A DNA stretch of 48,017 bases, from assembly GCA_009693635.1 (NCBI GenBank), contig SHWW01000006.1, positions 1-48,017 of the forward strand, read 5' to 3'. The position numbers and the translations under genes were made by a program. Shown piece after piece: positions 16,751 through 27,550 of the stretch. The notes under the pieces are model-generated. The model searched no databases, was not told where the DNA came from, and was given only the letters and a program-made list of their open reading frames with translations. Origin of the DNA: Flavobacteriaceae bacterium. GTDB lineage: Bacteria > Bacteroidota > Bacteroidia > Flavobacteriales > Flavobacteriaceae. The stretch's first letter is position 1. Each line of letters starts with the position of its first letter.

Positions 16751-18139
16751 CTAAATTCCTACTATTGCTTTTATTTCGGCAATGATTCGTAGAGCCAAAG
16801 CATCGGCTAAATCTTGTGTTTGCGCCTCGGTGTAAATACGAATTATTGGTTCAGTATTGGACTTACGGAGGTGTACCCAATTTTCGGCAAAATCTATTTT
16901 CACGCCGTCAATTGTAGTGATGTCTTCGGATTTGTACTTATCGGTCATAACCATCAAAATGGCATCTACATCAATTTGTGGGGTGAGTTCAATTTTATTT
17001 TTACTCATATAATATTGGGGGTAACTTGCTCGTAATTCAGCTACGGTTTTCTCCTGATTTGCCAAATATGTAATGAATAAAGCTACTCCAACCAAGCTGT
17101 CACGACCATAATGCAACTCCGGATAGATAATCCCACCATTTCCTTCGCCACCAATAATTGCGTTTGTAGCCTTCATTAATTCAACTACATTGACTTCGCC
17201 CACGGCACTTGCCTGATAGTTACCTTTATACTTATTGGTGATGTCTCGTAACGCTCTAGAAGACGACATGTTAGACACTGTATTTCCTGGTGTTTTACTC
17301 AAAACGTAATCAGCGCAAGCCACAAGCGTATATTCTTCTCCAAACATTTCGCCATCATTAGAAATGAAAGCCAAACGATCTACATCGGGATCAACAACAA
17401 TTCCAAAATCTGCTTTTTCTTCGAGAACTAATTTGCAGATGTCACCTAAATGTTCTTTTAAAGGTTCCGGATTGTGTGGAAAATGTCCGTTTGGTTCGCA
17501 ATATAATTTGACTACTTCTACACCCATAAGCTCTAACAATTTAGGAATAATAATTCCACCAGATGAATTTACAGCGTCCACAACCACTTTATATTTTCGT
17601 TTTGAAACAGCCTCTATATCTACTAAAGGTAAGTTTAAAACTTCATCTATATGAATGTCCATATAGGAATCGTTTTCGGTAATTGTACCTATATCATCTA
17701 CTTCAGAAAACGTAAATGTTTCGTCTTCGGCAATTTGCAAAATCAATTCGCCTTCTTTAGCGCTTAGAAATTCCCCTTTTTCATTTAGTAATTTCAAGGC
17801 GTTCCATTCTTTTGGATTGTGAGAGGCGGTTAGGATAATTCCTCCATCGGCATTTTCCAAAGGCACCGCAATTTCTACTGTTGGAGTGGTTGACAAACCC
17901 AAATCGATAATATCAATTCCCAAACCTATTAAAGTGTGTGTGATTAAGTTATGAAACATAGGGCCCGAGATTCTTGCATCACGACCTACCACTATGGTTA
18001 ATTTGGTTTTTTTGCTTTTGCTTTTCAGAAAGGTTCCGTAGGCTGAAGCAAATTTTACTGCGTCAACAGGTGTTAGATTATCACCTACAACTCCTCCAAT
18101 GGTTCCTCGAATTCCTGATATAGATTTTATTAATGTCAT
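16751..18139 (-). CDS. glmM: Phosphoglucosamine mutase
   Basis: A 462-residue phosphohexomutase. The active-site serine lies in ILTASHNPKEWNALK, the Mg-binding loop is VDPDVDRLAF, the sugar-binding loop is GEGNGGIIYPE, and the C-terminal phosphate-binding loop is RKSNTEPIIRIYTE. The first residues (MTLIKSISGIRGTIGG) match the usual start; the ORF-track start 33 codons earlier (18238) is unsupported. It should turn glucosamine 6-phosphate into the 1-phosphate for UDP-GlcNAc and cell-wall synthesis. A phosphomannomutase or phosphoglucomutase role is the alternative, but the GEGNGG loop favours GlmM. A TATATTTG box lies at 18160-18167 (minus). Confidence 0.9.
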   Translation of the reverse strand: MTLIKSISGIRGTIGGVVGDNLTPVDAVKFASAYGTFLKSKSKKTKLTIVVGRDARISGPMFHNLITHTLIGLGIDIIDLGLSTTPTVEIAVPLENADGGIILTASHNPKEWNALKLLNEKGEFLSAKEGELILQIAEDETFTFSEVDDIGTITENDSYMDIHIDEVLNLPLVDIEAVSKRKYKVVVDAVNSSGGIIIPKLLELMGVEVVKLYCEPNGHFPHNPEPLKEHLGDICKLVLEEKADFGIVVDPDVDRLAFISNDGEMFGEEYTLVACADYVLSKTPGNTVSNMSSSRALRDITNKYKGNYQASAVGEVNVVELMKATNAIIGGEGNGGIIYPELHYGRDSLVGVALFITYLANQEKTVAELRASYPQYYMSKNKIELTPQIDVDAILMVMTDKYKSEDITTIDGVKIDFAENWVHLRKSNTEPIIRIYTEAQTQDLADALALRIIAEIKAIVGI

Positions 18140-18827
18140 TTCAATGGATTTAATTTTAGCAAATATAAGAATTTGGGATGTTTTTAAAGTCGCATTTGAA
18201 ATAAAATTCCCAAACTCGGAAAATGAATTTTTTAGCACATAATTTCCTTTCTGTTGTTTCTTTTTTAATTAAAATCCTTAATTTATAATAGATGACGTTC
18301 ATGAAAATAAACAAATGGAGTTGCATTCTGAAATTCAAAAAGTAATTATTTTGCAAATAGTATTGATACTTATTTTATGCGCATACTATTTTAAGAGAAA
18401 GTACCGGGCAATCACATTCCAATTACCATCATTTTTCTGAAGTTATTGTAGATGTTTTAAGATCACTTTTTGGCTAAGAACTGAAGTTTATATTCGGATG
18501 AAAAATTGGAGGTTTTTGTTTCTAATTTCTATGATTAATTAATCATCCCAATTTATTGACTGAGCAAAACTAGCTTTTCAGTTACCAAAAATTATCAACA
18601 GAATTGAGATTGTTTTACAAAGAATTTGAGGATAATTTTACTCTTTTCTTTAATAACTTTCGAGTTTATTTTTCTGAAAAATTAGATCTATCATAGTTAT
18701 TGATTCGTTCAATAGTTTTAGTGTTATGCATTAGTATATTTATTAAGTTCAATTTTATTGAACTAATTTGAAATAACGAGCGGTATTAAACTCAAAATAA
18801 TATTAAATTAGCATTTTACAAAAATCA
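18140..18827. other. 688-bp gene-poor region between glmM and the ClC gene
   Basis: No convincing gene. The 66-residue ORF of the track (18156-18356, minus) has no recognisable features. On the plus strand, 18315-18440 reads as a 41-codon frame, MELHSEIQKVIILQIVLIL and on to KRKY, with one hydrophobic helix, then a stop; the rest of the region is broken in all frames. It may be the front end of a lost membrane protein. At 18746-18764 there is a perfect 8-bp inverted repeat with a 3-base spacer. No RNA gene is apparent. Confidence 0.4.
18746..18764. repeat. Perfect inverted repeat upstream of the ClC gene
   Basis: AGTTCAAT, TTT, ATTGAACT: 8-bp arms, 3-base spacer, about 64 bases upstream of the ClC start codon. 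It could be a dimer operator or a small hairpin. No T-run follows, so it is not a terminator. Confidence 0.45.
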
Positions 18828-20612
18828 ATGTTCAAAAGAATTATTTATAAAATTGAAAACTTAATTGTTTGGTCGCAATCAAAACTATCAGAAAAGCAGT
18901 TTATTTTTCTGTCGAGTGTTTTGGTTGGGATTTCGGCCGCCTTTGCTGTAATTGTATTAAAGAGTTTTGCGCATTCCGTATTTTCGCTTGCAACTTACAT
19001 CAATGGTGTATTAAAATTAAGTTTCATTAATAGCATTTTGCCAATTGTTGGGATTTTGTTAACTATATTTATTGTGAAACGGGTTTTGGGGGGCACGATT
19101 GAAAAAGGAACTTCACAAATTTTATATGCCGTCGCAAAAAAATCGAGTGTAATTCCAAGAAAACAAATGTATGCTCAAATAGTCACAAGCTCGTTGACTG
19201 TTGGTTTGGGTGGTTCTGCTGGTTTAGAAAGCCCAATTGTAATTACGGGTGCCGCATTTGGATCTAATTATGCTCAACGTTATAAACTGAGTTATAAAGA
19301 TCGAACATTATTAATAGGTTGTGGTGTTGCGGCAGGAATTGGTGCTGCTTTTAACGCTCCAATAGCAGGAGTTTTATTCGCTATTGAAGTTTTATTAGTT
19401 GATGTAAGTATTTCTGCATTTACACCCATAATGATTGCCGCAGCGACTGGGGCTTTGGTATCGGAAATTGTATTAGACGAGAGTATATTACTGAATTTCA
19501 ACCAACAACAAAAGTTCGATTATCATAATATTCCATACTATATTCTACTTGGTATTTTTGCAGGTTTTATTGCCGTTTATTATTCTCGAAATTTTCAAAA
19601 GGTAGAACATTTTTTTGAAAGAATTAAATTGAGACCTTATAAAAAAGGGCTTTTTGGCGCTTCCATTTTAGCGGCTATTATCTTTGTATTCCCAACATTA
19701 TTTGGTGAAGGTTATGAAAGTATCAAAACTTTATCAGAAAATGACCCTGGACAAATATTAGAAAACACATTATTTAGTGATTTTAGAAATAACAGTTGGG
19801 CGCTATTGATTTTTGTTGGAGCAACAATGTTATTGAAGGTTTTTGCAACAGGAATTACACTTGGAAGTGGAGGAAATGGAGGAAACTTTGCTCCTTCATT
19901 ATTTTTAGGTTCTTATGCTGGATTTATATTTTCTAAACTAGTAAATCTTACTGGATTTACAAAATTGCCAATCAGTAACTTTACAATTGTTGGAATGGCA
20001 GGGATTCTAAGCGGTTTATTTCACGCGCCATTGACCGCAATTTTCCTAATTGCAGAAATTACGGGTGGTTACGAATTGATGATTCCTTTAATGATTGTTT
20101 CCTCTATAAGTTTTGCAATCTCCAAACGTTTTGAAAAACATTCTTTGGATTTAAAGAATTTGGCACGAAAAGGAAATGCATTTACAAATAACAAAGATAC
20201 CAATATTTTATCTGTTTTAGATATCAATAAAATCATTCAAACCGATTACGAAACTCTTAATTCAGAAGGAAATTTAGAAAAATTAGTCGAATTGATTTCG
20301 CGTTCAAATCAGGTGGTATTTGCGGTTGTTGATGAAAATCTTGAATTATTAGGCGTGATTTATTTCAATGATATTCGGAAAATAATATTTAGTGTATTCA
20401 AAGTTAAATACACTTCAATTAAAGAAATAATGCAAACTCCCAAAGAGATTATTTATCTAACCGATAGTATGGAAACAGTAATGAATAAATTTGAAAACTC
20501 AAAAGTTGCTTTTCTTCCCGTAATTAAAGATGGAAAATATTATGGTTTTATATCTAAATCTAATGTACTTGAGGCTTATAGAAGTAAATTAAAATCGATG
20601 ACGATAGAATAA
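18828..20612 (+). CDS. ClC-family chloride channel/transporter with CBS domains
   Basis: A 594-residue membrane protein with about ten to twelve hydrophobic helices up to residue ~430. Family motifs: GLGGSAGLESPIV (carrying the gating Glu in G-x-E-x-P form), GIGAAFNAPIAGVLFAIE, and the selectivity-filter GGNFAPSLFLG. The C-terminal third is a pair of CBS domains (about 455-590), which in this family bind adenine nucleotides and adjust opening. It should carry chloride or other anions across the inner membrane, as channel or H+-coupled antiporter; the sequence does not decide which. Alone between two gaps, no operon partner. Start ATG at 18828. Confidence 0.93.
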   Translation: MFKRIIYKIENLIVWSQSKLSEKQFIFLSSVLVGISAAFAVIVLKSFAHSVFSLATYINGVLKLSFINSILPIVGILLTIFIVKRVLGGTIEKGTSQILYAVAKKSSVIPRKQMYAQIVTSSLTVGLGGSAGLESPIVITGAAFGSNYAQRYKLSYKDRTLLIGCGVAAGIGAAFNAPIAGVLFAIEVLLVDVSISAFTPIMIAAATGALVSEIVLDESILLNFNQQQKFDYHNIPYYILLGIFAGFIAVYYSRNFQKVEHFFERIKLRPYKKGLFGASILAAIIFVFPTLFGEGYESIKTLSENDPGQILENTLFSDFRNNSWALLIFVGATMLLKVFATGITLGSGGNGGNFAPSLFLGSYAGFIFSKLVNLTGFTKLPISNFTIVGMAGILSGLFHAPLTAIFLIAEITGGYELMIPLMIVSSISFAISKRFEKHSLDLKNLARKGNAFTNNKDTNILSVLDINKIIQTDYETLNSEGNLEKLVELISRSNQVVFAVVDENLELLGVIYFNDIRKIIFSVFKVKYTSIKEIMQTPKEIIYLTDSMETVMNKFENSKVAFLPVIKDGKYYGFISKSNVLEAYRSKLKSMTIE

Positions 20613-20670
20613 AAATTGCTAAAAAGATTTCCGTGATTATTATTTTGTATTAACTAAATCTTAATAAGCG

Positions 20671-20705
20671 TTGTATCGAAAGTATAAATCAAAATGGTAA
20701 CTTTG
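20671..20705 (+). promoter_or_regulatory. Promoter of uvrA
   Basis: TTG (20671-20673), 24 bases, then TAACTTTG (20698-20705). ATG is at 20722. The spacer is at the long edge of the usual range. Confidence 0.5.
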
Positions 20706-20721
20706 CATTTTAATATAAATT

Positions 20722-23553
20722 ATGTTAGAAACTGATAATAATATTCAAGTATTAGGGGCGAGAGTTCATAATCTTAAAAATATAGATGTTACCATTCCCC
20801 GAGAAAAATTAGTTGTGATTACTGGACTTTCAGGTTCGGGAAAATCGTCTTTAGCTTTTGATACTATTTATGCCGAAGGACAACGTCGGTATGTAGAAAC
20901 TTTTTCCGCTTATGCTCGACAGTTTCTTGGGAGCTTAGAGCGACCTGATGTTGACAAAATTGATGGACTTTCTCCAGTTATTGCAATTGAACAAAAGACA
21001 ACTAGCAAAAGTCCGCGTTCCACTGTGGGAACTATTACAGAAATTTACGATTTTTTACGTTTGCTTTATGCCCGTAGCGGAGATGCTTATAGTTATAATA
21101 CGGGCGAAAAAATGGTTTCCTATAATGATGATCAAATCAAGGAATTGATTGCGAAAGATTTTATTGGAAAGCGAATTAACATACTTTCGCCAGTAATTAG
21201 AGCTCGAAAAGGTCATTATGGTGAATTATTTCAACAAATTGCAAAACAAGGATTTCTTAAAGTTCGCGTTAATGGTGAAATAAAAGACATAGTTGCTGGA
21301 ATGAAATTAGACCGTTATAAAACTCACGATATTGAAATTGTGATTGACCGAATTGCGGTAAATTCTTCTGTTGAAAATGAAAAAAGATTGACTGACAGCA
21401 TTAAAACTGCAATGTATCACGGTGAAAATGTTTTAATTATTTTAGATCAAGACACCAACCAAGTTCGCTTTTTTAGTCGGAATTTGATGTGTCCTACTAC
21501 AGGGATTTCCTATCAAAATCCAGAACCGAATATATTTTCTTTTAACTCTCCAAAAGGTGCTTGTGAACATTGTAATGGTTTAGGAACGGTAAATGAAATT
21601 AACATTAAAAAGATAATTCCAAACCCAAAAATTTCTATTAAAAGTGGTGGTTTTGCGCCTTTAGGAGAATATAAATCAACTTGGATTTTTAAGCAATTAG
21701 AAATTATTGGAGAAAAATTTGATTTCAAATTATCAGATTCTATAGAGCGTATTTCTGAGGAAGCAATGGATATGATTTTGAACGGTGGAAAAGAGAAATT
21801 TTCTGTTGCATCGAAAACATTGGGAATTACGAAGGAATATAAAATTGAATTTGAAGGGATTTCACATTTCATAAAAAACCAACATGACGAAAGTGGTTCT
21901 GCAACAATAAAACGATGGGCTTCTGGATTTATGGACGAAGTGAAATGTCCAGTTTGCGAAGGAACAAGATTAAAAAAAGAAGCGTTGTTTTTTAAAATTA
22001 ACAAAAAAAATATTGCTGAATTATGTGATTTAGACATTTCAGATTTAACAAAATGGTTTCACGATTTACATAATCATTTGTCTGATAGACAAATACTTAT
22101 AGCAACAGAGGTAATTAAAGAAATTAAGGATAGATTGAACTTTTTGATGAATGTTGGTTTAGATTATTTGGCTTTAAGCCGAAGTTCAAAATCACTATCT
22201 GGTGGCGAAGCACAACGAATTCGATTGGCAACACAAATTGGTTCGCAATTGGTTGGTGTATTATATATTTTGGATGAACCTAGTATTGGTTTACACCAAA
22301 GAGATAACGATAAATTAATTCATTCTTTGGAGCAATTACGCGATTTAGGAAATTCTGTGATTGTGGTAGAACATGACAAAGATATGATTGAACGTGCCGA
22401 TTATGTTATTGATATTGGTCCTAAAGCAGGAAAATTTGGTGGAGAAATTATCAGCAAAGGAACACCTGCAGAAATCTTGAAAGACCACACTATTACAGCG
22501 ATGTATCTTAATGGGAAAATGAAAATTGAAATTCCAATAAAGAGACGCGAAGGCAATGGAAAGTTCTTGAAATTGACTGGAGCAAGTGGCAATAACTTGA
22601 AAAATGTTACCATTGAAATGCCGTTAGGGCAGCTAATCTGTGTTACAGGCGTTTCTGGAAGTGGAAAATCGACCTTGATAAATGAGACGCTTTATCCTAT
22701 TTTGAATGCCTTTTATTTTAATGGTGTTAAAAAGCCAAAACCGTACAAGAAAATTGAAGGTTTGGAGCATATTGATAAAGTTATTGATATTGACCAAAGT
22801 CCTATTGGGAGAACGCCACGTTCAAATCCTGCGACCTATACCGAAGTTTTTACGGAAATTAGAAACTTGTTTACGATGACTTCTGAAAGTATGATTCGGG
22901 GTTATAAAGCAGGAAGATTTAGTTTCAATGTGAAAGGCGGAAGATGTGAAACCTGTGAAGGTTCTGGAGTTCGGACAATAGAAATGAACTTTTTACCGGA
23001 TGTTTATGTTGAATGTGAAACCTGTCAAGGAAAGCGATTTAATAGAGAAACTTTGGAAATTCGGTTCAAAGGAAAATCAATTTCAGATGTTTTGAATATG
23101 ACGGTTGATGAAGCGGTTCCGTTTTTTGAAATGATTCCGAAGATTTATAGAAAAGTAAAAACGATTCAGGATGTTGGTTTGGGTTATATTAGTCTTGGTC
23201 AGCAAAGTACAACACTTTCTGGTGGCGAAGCGCAACGAATTAAATTGGCTGGGGAATTGTCTAAAAAAGATACTGGAAATACATTTTATATTCTTGATGA
23301 ACCAACAACAGGGTTGCATTTTGAAGATATTCGGGTTTTGATGGATGTGATAAATAAATTGGTTGACAAAGGCAATACGATATTGATTATCGAGCATAAT
23401 ATGGATGTAATTAAATTGGCTGATTACATTATTGATATTGGTCCTGAAGGCGGAAAAGTTGGTGGAGAAGTTGTTGCGAAGGGAACTCCCGAAGAAATTA
23501 TAAAAAATAAAAAAAGCTATACTGCTCAATTTTTAAAAAAAGAATTACTTTAG
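20722..23553 (+). CDS. uvrA: Excinuclease ABC subunit A
   Basis: A 943-residue DNA-damage recognition ATPase of nucleotide excision repair. Two ABC modules are visible: Walker [10 protein letters not shown] at about 35-43 and GVSGSGKST near 645; signature SGGEAQRI at about 490 and again near 835; Walker B segments [14 protein letters not shown] and [14 protein letters not shown]. Zinc-binding cysteine clusters occur at about 255-285 (CEHCNG), near 410 (CPVCEGTR) and at about 740-765 ([17 protein letters not shown]). The early [13 protein letters not shown] is conserved. Length normal and start secure. It acts with UvrB and UvrC, which are not in this window. Confidence 0.98.
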   Translation: MLETDNNIQVLGARVHNLKNIDVTIPREKLVVITGLSGSGKSSLAFDTIYAEGQRRYVETFSAYARQFLGSLERPDVDKIDGLSPVIAIEQKTTSKSPRSTVGTITEIYDFLRLLYARSGDAYSYNTGEKMVSYNDDQIKELIAKDFIGKRINILSPVIRARKGHYGELFQQIAKQGFLKVRVNGEIKDIVAGMKLDRYKTHDIEIVIDRIAVNSSVENEKRLTDSIKTAMYHGENVLIILDQDTNQVRFFSRNLMCPTTGISYQNPEPNIFSFNSPKGACEHCNGLGTVNEINIKKIIPNPKISIKSGGFAPLGEYKSTWIFKQLEIIGEKFDFKLSDSIERISEEAMDMILNGGKEKFSVASKTLGITKEYKIEFEGISHFIKNQHDESGSATIKRWASGFMDEVKCPVCEGTRLKKEALFFKINKKNIAELCDLDISDLTKWFHDLHNHLSDRQILIATEVIKEIKDRLNFLMNVGLDYLALSRSSKSLSGGEAQRIRLATQIGSQLVGVLYILDEPSIGLHQRDNDKLIHSLEQLRDLGNSVIVVEHDKDMIERADYVIDIGPKAGKFGGEIISKGTPAEILKDHTITAMYLNGKMKIEIPIKRREGNGKFLKLTGASGNNLKNVTIEMPLGQLICVTGVSGSGKSTLINETLYPILNAFYFNGVKKPKPYKKIEGLEHIDKVIDIDQSPIGRTPRSNPATYTEVFTEIRNLFTMTSESMIRGYKAGRFSFNVKGGRCETCEGSGVRTIEMNFLPDVYVECETCQGKRFNRETLEIRFKGKSISDVLNMTVDEAVPFFEMIPKIYRKVKTIQDVGLGYISLGQQSTTLSGGEAQRIKLAGELSKKDTGNTFYILDEPTTGLHFEDIRVLMDVINKLVDKGNTILIIEHNMDVIKLADYIIDIGPEGGKVGGEVVAKGTPEEIIKNKKSYTAQFLKKELL

Positions 23554-23702
23554 TAAGCTGAAAATTTATTTAAATGCTTAATTTTAAATAAACAAAAGGA
23601 ATTTAGTCTAGAGTCTAAGCCCTGATGAAATTGAAAATCCTTAGCTTTTAGTGAGAATTAAATTGGAAAGCGAAAAATTAGGAGCAAAAAAAATAAAAAA
23701 AA

Positions 23703-24437
23703 ATGACTATGAAATTAGAAGATTTTAATAATGATGAGGACAAAGTTATTCAGGATAAACTGAAACAAAAGAACTGGAATGAGATTCGGGCGAACGATTC
23801 TTGGGCGATTTTCAAGATTATGGCAGAGTTTGTGAATGGTTATGAGAGTATGAGTCGGATTGGGCCTTGTGTGACTATTTTTGGATCGGCGAGAACGAAA
23901 ACTGATGATCCATTTTATTTTTTGGCAGAGAAAATTGCCTATAGAATTGGAAAAGCTGGTTATGGTGTAATTACTGGAGGTGGTCCTGGAATAATGGAAG
24001 CAGGCAATAAAGGCGCTAGTTTAGGTGGTGGTGCATCTGTAGGATTGAATATAGATTTGCCATTTGAGCAACATTATAATCCGTATATAGATCAAGATAA
24101 AAACTTAAATTTCGATTATTTCTTTGTTAGAAAAGTGATGTTTGTGAAATATTCTCAAGGATTTGTAATTATGCCAGGAGGATTTGGAACATTGGATGAA
24201 ATGTTTGAGGCGATTACCTTGATTCAGACAAAAAAAATAGAGAAATTTCCAATAATATTGGTTGGAAGAACATTTTGGTCGGGCTTGATGGAGTGGATAA
24301 AAACGGTTTTGATAGAGCAATATAACAATGTGAGTTCCGACGATTTGAAGTTAATTAAAATCGTAGATACTGAAGATGAAGTCATTGAGGTATTGGATAC
24401 CTTCTACAAAAAATATAATTTATCTCCTAATTTTTAA
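23703..24437 (+). CDS. LOG family Rossmann-fold protein
   Basis: A 244-residue cytoplasmic protein of the LOG / TIGR00730 family. Two motifs define it: GGGPGIMEAGNKGA (about 97-110) and PGGFGTLDEMFE (about 158-169), which form the nucleotide-binding and active site. Plant and bacterial members split cytokinin riboside monophosphate or related nucleoside monophosphates; the native bacterial substrate is often not known. Two ATGs (23703 and 23709) are possible. Its 3' end overlaps the beginning of a strong terminator. Confidence 0.9.
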   Translation: MTMKLEDFNNDEDKVIQDKLKQKNWNEIRANDSWAIFKIMAEFVNGYESMSRIGPCVTIFGSARTKTDDPFYFLAEKIAYRIGKAGYGVITGGGPGIMEAGNKGASLGGGASVGLNIDLPFEQHYNPYIDQDKNLNFDYFFVRKVMFVKYSQGFVIMPGGFGTLDEMFEAITLIQTKKIEKFPIILVGRTFWSGLMEWIKTVLIEQYNNVSSDDLKLIKIVDTEDEVIEVLDTFYKKYNLSPNF

Positions 24438-24470
24438 AAATAAAGCTGTCTCAAAAACAGGTTTATTTTT
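24436..24470 (+). terminator. Terminator after the LOG gene
   Basis: AAAAATAAAGCTGT (24436-24449) pairs with ACAGGTTTATTTTT (24457-24470) with one internal mismatch; 7-base loop and T-rich 3' side. Confidence 0.8.
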
Positions 24471-24534
24471 TAGAAATATCTTTTTAATTAATGCCCCAAA
24501 ATTTGTAAATTAGATTTTTATAAAAAAATTCAAT

Positions 24535-27363
24535 TTGAAATCCTATTTTAAAATATTTGCTTCTATTTTTCTTTTGTTTGTTTCGGTTAAAAACTTAGCG
24601 CAACACCATTCTCAAATTAATGTGGAAGTTAATATGGCAACAAAAACGCTAAATATTCAACAAGAAATCACTTTTTTCAATCAATCTGAAGATACGCTAA
24701 AAGCGATAGTTTTGAACGATTGGATTCACGCATATTCTTCAAGAAATACAGCTTTGGCTCAACGATTTTCCGATGAATTTTATAGAGACTTTCATTTGGC
24801 GAGTGAAAAAGAACATGGAAGTACTAACAATTTATCGATTATTGATAATTCAAATTTATTTTTATCGTGGAAAAGAACTTTATCCAATTGCGATTTTATA
24901 GTTGTTGAATTGAGAACTAAATTGGCTCCGAATCAAAAAATCGTTTTACATCTTAGTTATTCCGTTAAAATTCCAAGTGATAAATTCTCAAAATACGGAT
25001 ATTCTGAAGAGGGTGGAATGAATTTGAAAAACTGGTTTCTTAACCCTGCACGATATGAAAATCACGATTTTATTCAATATGACAATAATAATTTAGATGA
25101 TATCTCAAATGCGGTTTCAGATTTTGATATTGATTTAAAAATTCCGAAAAATGTATTTGCAACAACAGATTTGAATAGCACAAAAATTGATTCCAATTCG
25201 CTTTTTTCAAATTATAAATTAAATGGTAAAAACAGAACCGATTTTAGCCTTTACATAGAACCTAAAATTAGTTTTTATAGCTATAAAAACAGTATTGTAA
25301 ATGTCGCTATTAATTTAAAAGAAACAAAGATTAATTCAATTCAAGAATCTTTGGTTGTTGATAAAGTGGTCACTTTTGTAGATGAATTAATTGGTCGTTA
25401 TCCATTTGAAAAAATTATTGTTTCACAAGTTGATTATGAACGAAATCCGTTTTACGGACTCAATCAATTGCCTTCATTTCTGAGTCCATTTCCTGATGAA
25501 TTTATATTTGAAATTAAGTTTTTAAAGACGTATTTGAATACTTATTTGAAAAACAGTTTGCATTTGAATCAACGAAAAGACAATTGGATTTACGATGGGA
25601 TTCAGGTATATGCGATGATGAAATATATTGATGAAAATCATCCTGATATGAAAATGTTTGGATCCTTATCAACCTATAAATTATTGAAAGGATTCAATTT
25701 GACAAATGTCAATTTTAATGAACAATACAGTTATTTTTATATGCTAATGGCGAGGAAAAATTTGGATCAACCTTTAAGCAATCCTAAGAATACATTAATT
25801 AAATTTAACGAACAAATAGCTAGTAAATACAGAGCAGGATTAAGTTTTCGATACTTGGACGATTATTTAGGAGAAGAGACAATTCCAAAAAGTATTCGTC
25901 AGTTTTATGATACTTACAAAGGCAAACAAGTTCAGAGGTTGGATTTTGAAACTATTATTAAAGTGAATTCAAGGAAAGAAATCGGTTGGTTTTTCAAAAC
26001 AATTATCGACTCCAGAGATATCATAGATTATAAGTTTTCTAAGGTTTTAAAAACAAAAGATAGTATTACTTTTTCAATAAATAATAGAACTGGAATTATT
26101 GTTCCAATCCCAGTTTATGGTGTTAAAAAAAACGAAATTGTATTTAAAAAATGGATTGATTCAAAAAATATTGAAAGCACTTATACTATTGAAAGAAAAG
26201 AGGCAGACAAGATTATTTTGAATTATAAAAATGAAGTTCCAGAATATAATTTGAGAAATAATTGGAAGTCATTGAAAAGCTTTTATCCGAATAATCGACC
26301 AATAAAATTCACATTTATGAAAGATTTGGAAGATCCCTATTACAATCAAATATTATATGTTCCAACATTAACATATAATTTATATGATGGATTATCGCCT
26401 GGTTTAAGAATACATAACAAATCAATATTAGACAAACCCTTTACATTTGACATAAATCCAGCGTATTCAACTACTTCTAAATCAGTTTCAGGAGGTGCAT
26501 CATTTATGATAAATACAAATTATAGAGACGGTAATTTATTTAATATTAAGTATTCTTTATCAAGCGCTTATTATCATTATGCTCCCGATGCTACGTATCA
26601 AAAAATAAATCCAACTATTCAATTTAAAATTAGGGAAAGTAATTTTAGAGACAATAGAAAGCAACTAATTTTATTCCGACAAGTTTTGGTTAATCGTGAA
26701 AAAAGTGATTATATCGTTGACAATACCACCGAAAATTATTCTGTATTTAATTTGAAATATTTAAATACAAAAACAGAAGTAGTGCATCATTTTAATTTAA
26801 TTACCGATTTTCAAATATCCTCAAAATTCGGGAAATTAGCAGCTGAAGTTCAATACAGAAAATTATTTGATGGCAACAGGGAGTTAAGTTTAAGACTGTT
26901 TGCTGGAAGTTTTTTATATAACAAATCTAATTCTAACTTTTTTAGTTTTGCATTAGATAGACCAACGGACTATATGTTTGATTATAATTATTATGGCAGA
27001 TCGGAAAATACGGGTTTTTTTAGCCAACAATTTATTATGGCAGACGGAGGATTTAAGTCAAAGTTGGATACACCATTTGCAAATCAGTGGTTGACAACTG
27101 CAAATGTAAGTTATTCAATTTGGAATTGGGTAGAAATATATGGTGATGTCGGTTTATTAAAAAATAAACTTTCAAATACTAAATTCATTTATGACAGTGG
27201 ATTCCGTTTAAATTTAGTTACCAATTACTTTGAATTGTACTTTCCTGTATATTCAAACAATGGATGGGAGGTTTCGCAAAATAGATACAATGAAAAAATT
27301 CGATTTATAATAACATTTGACCCTAAATTATTGATTAATCTTTTCACAAGAAAATGGTTCTAA
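24535..27363 (+). CDS. M1-aminopeptidase-like outer-membrane protein lacking the zinc motif
   Basis: A 942-residue exported protein. Signal peptide 1-22 (ending KNLAQ), an N-terminal beta-sandwich like M1 peptidases (about 25-240), and a middle region that aligns in style with the gluzincin domain. Where HExxH would be, the sequence reads EFIFEIKFLKTYL, with no HExxH anywhere in the protein; the later WIYDGIQVYAMMKYI resembles the segment that carries the third zinc ligand but has Asp in place of the usual Glu. From about 640 to the end the sequence alternates polar and hydrophobic residues and finishes in RKWF, as outer-membrane barrels do. The start is TTG (24535), because an in-frame stop lies eight codons upstream and the next ATG is past the signal peptide. 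Role unknown; not a working metallopeptidase by this reading. Confidence 0.75.
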   Translation: MKSYFKIFASIFLLFVSVKNLAQHHSQINVEVNMATKTLNIQQEITFFNQSEDTLKAIVLNDWIHAYSSRNTALAQRFSDEFYRDFHLASEKEHGSTNNLSIIDNSNLFLSWKRTLSNCDFIVVELRTKLAPNQKIVLHLSYSVKIPSDKFSKYGYSEEGGMNLKNWFLNPARYENHDFIQYDNNNLDDISNAVSDFDIDLKIPKNVFATTDLNSTKIDSNSLFSNYKLNGKNRTDFSLYIEPKISFYSYKNSIVNVAINLKETKINSIQESLVVDKVVTFVDELIGRYPFEKIIVSQVDYERNPFYGLNQLPSFLSPFPDEFIFEIKFLKTYLNTYLKNSLHLNQRKDNWIYDGIQVYAMMKYIDENHPDMKMFGSLSTYKLLKGFNLTNVNFNEQYSYFYMLMARKNLDQPLSNPKNTLIKFNEQIASKYRAGLSFRYLDDYLGEETIPKSIRQFYDTYKGKQVQRLDFETIIKVNSRKEIGWFFKTIIDSRDIIDYKFSKVLKTKDSITFSINNRTGIIVPIPVYGVKKNEIVFKKWIDSKNIESTYTIERKEADKIILNYKNEVPEYNLRNNWKSLKSFYPNNRPIKFTFMKDLEDPYYNQILYVPTLTYNLYDGLSPGLRIHNKSILDKPFTFDINPAYSTTSKSVSGGASFMINTNYRDGNLFNIKYSLSSAYYHYAPDATYQKINPTIQFKIRESNFRDNRKQLILFRQVLVNREKSDYIVDNTTENYSVFNLKYLNTKTEVVHHFNLITDFQISSKFGKLAAEVQYRKLFDGNRELSLRLFAGSFLYNKSNSNFFSFALDRPTDYMFDYNYYGRSENTGFFSQQFIMADGGFKSKLDTPFANQWLTTANVSYSIWNWVEIYGDVGLLKNKLSNTKFIYDSGFRLNLVTNYFELYFPVYSNNGWEVSQNRYNEKIRFIITFDPKLLINLFTRKWF

Positions 27364-27550
27364 TTCATTCCTTTATGTTAAATTAATTGCATTATAGTTA
27401 ATAAAATTGTTTTTATTGTAATAATAAAATAAAATATATTGATTTAAACGCTATATTTTTATTGATAATTTAATTACATTTTATTCAAACTATTATGTAA
27501 ATAGATAGATTTTACATATTTTTGTTCAAAATTCCAACTTATAAATAATT

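Noticed and set aside
18156-18356. 66-residue ORF in the glmM-ClC gap
   Set aside because: No start context, no domain and F/K-rich composition; overlaps the candidate glmM promoter. Treated as noise.
23083-23529. 148-residue ORF on the minus strand
   Set aside because: Antisense shadow of uvrA, which is unambiguous on the other strand.
27364-27550. Possible RNA element before the E1 gene
   Set aside because: Very AT-rich, no stable stem with GC pairs and no known riboswitch motif; only a -7-like box is supported.
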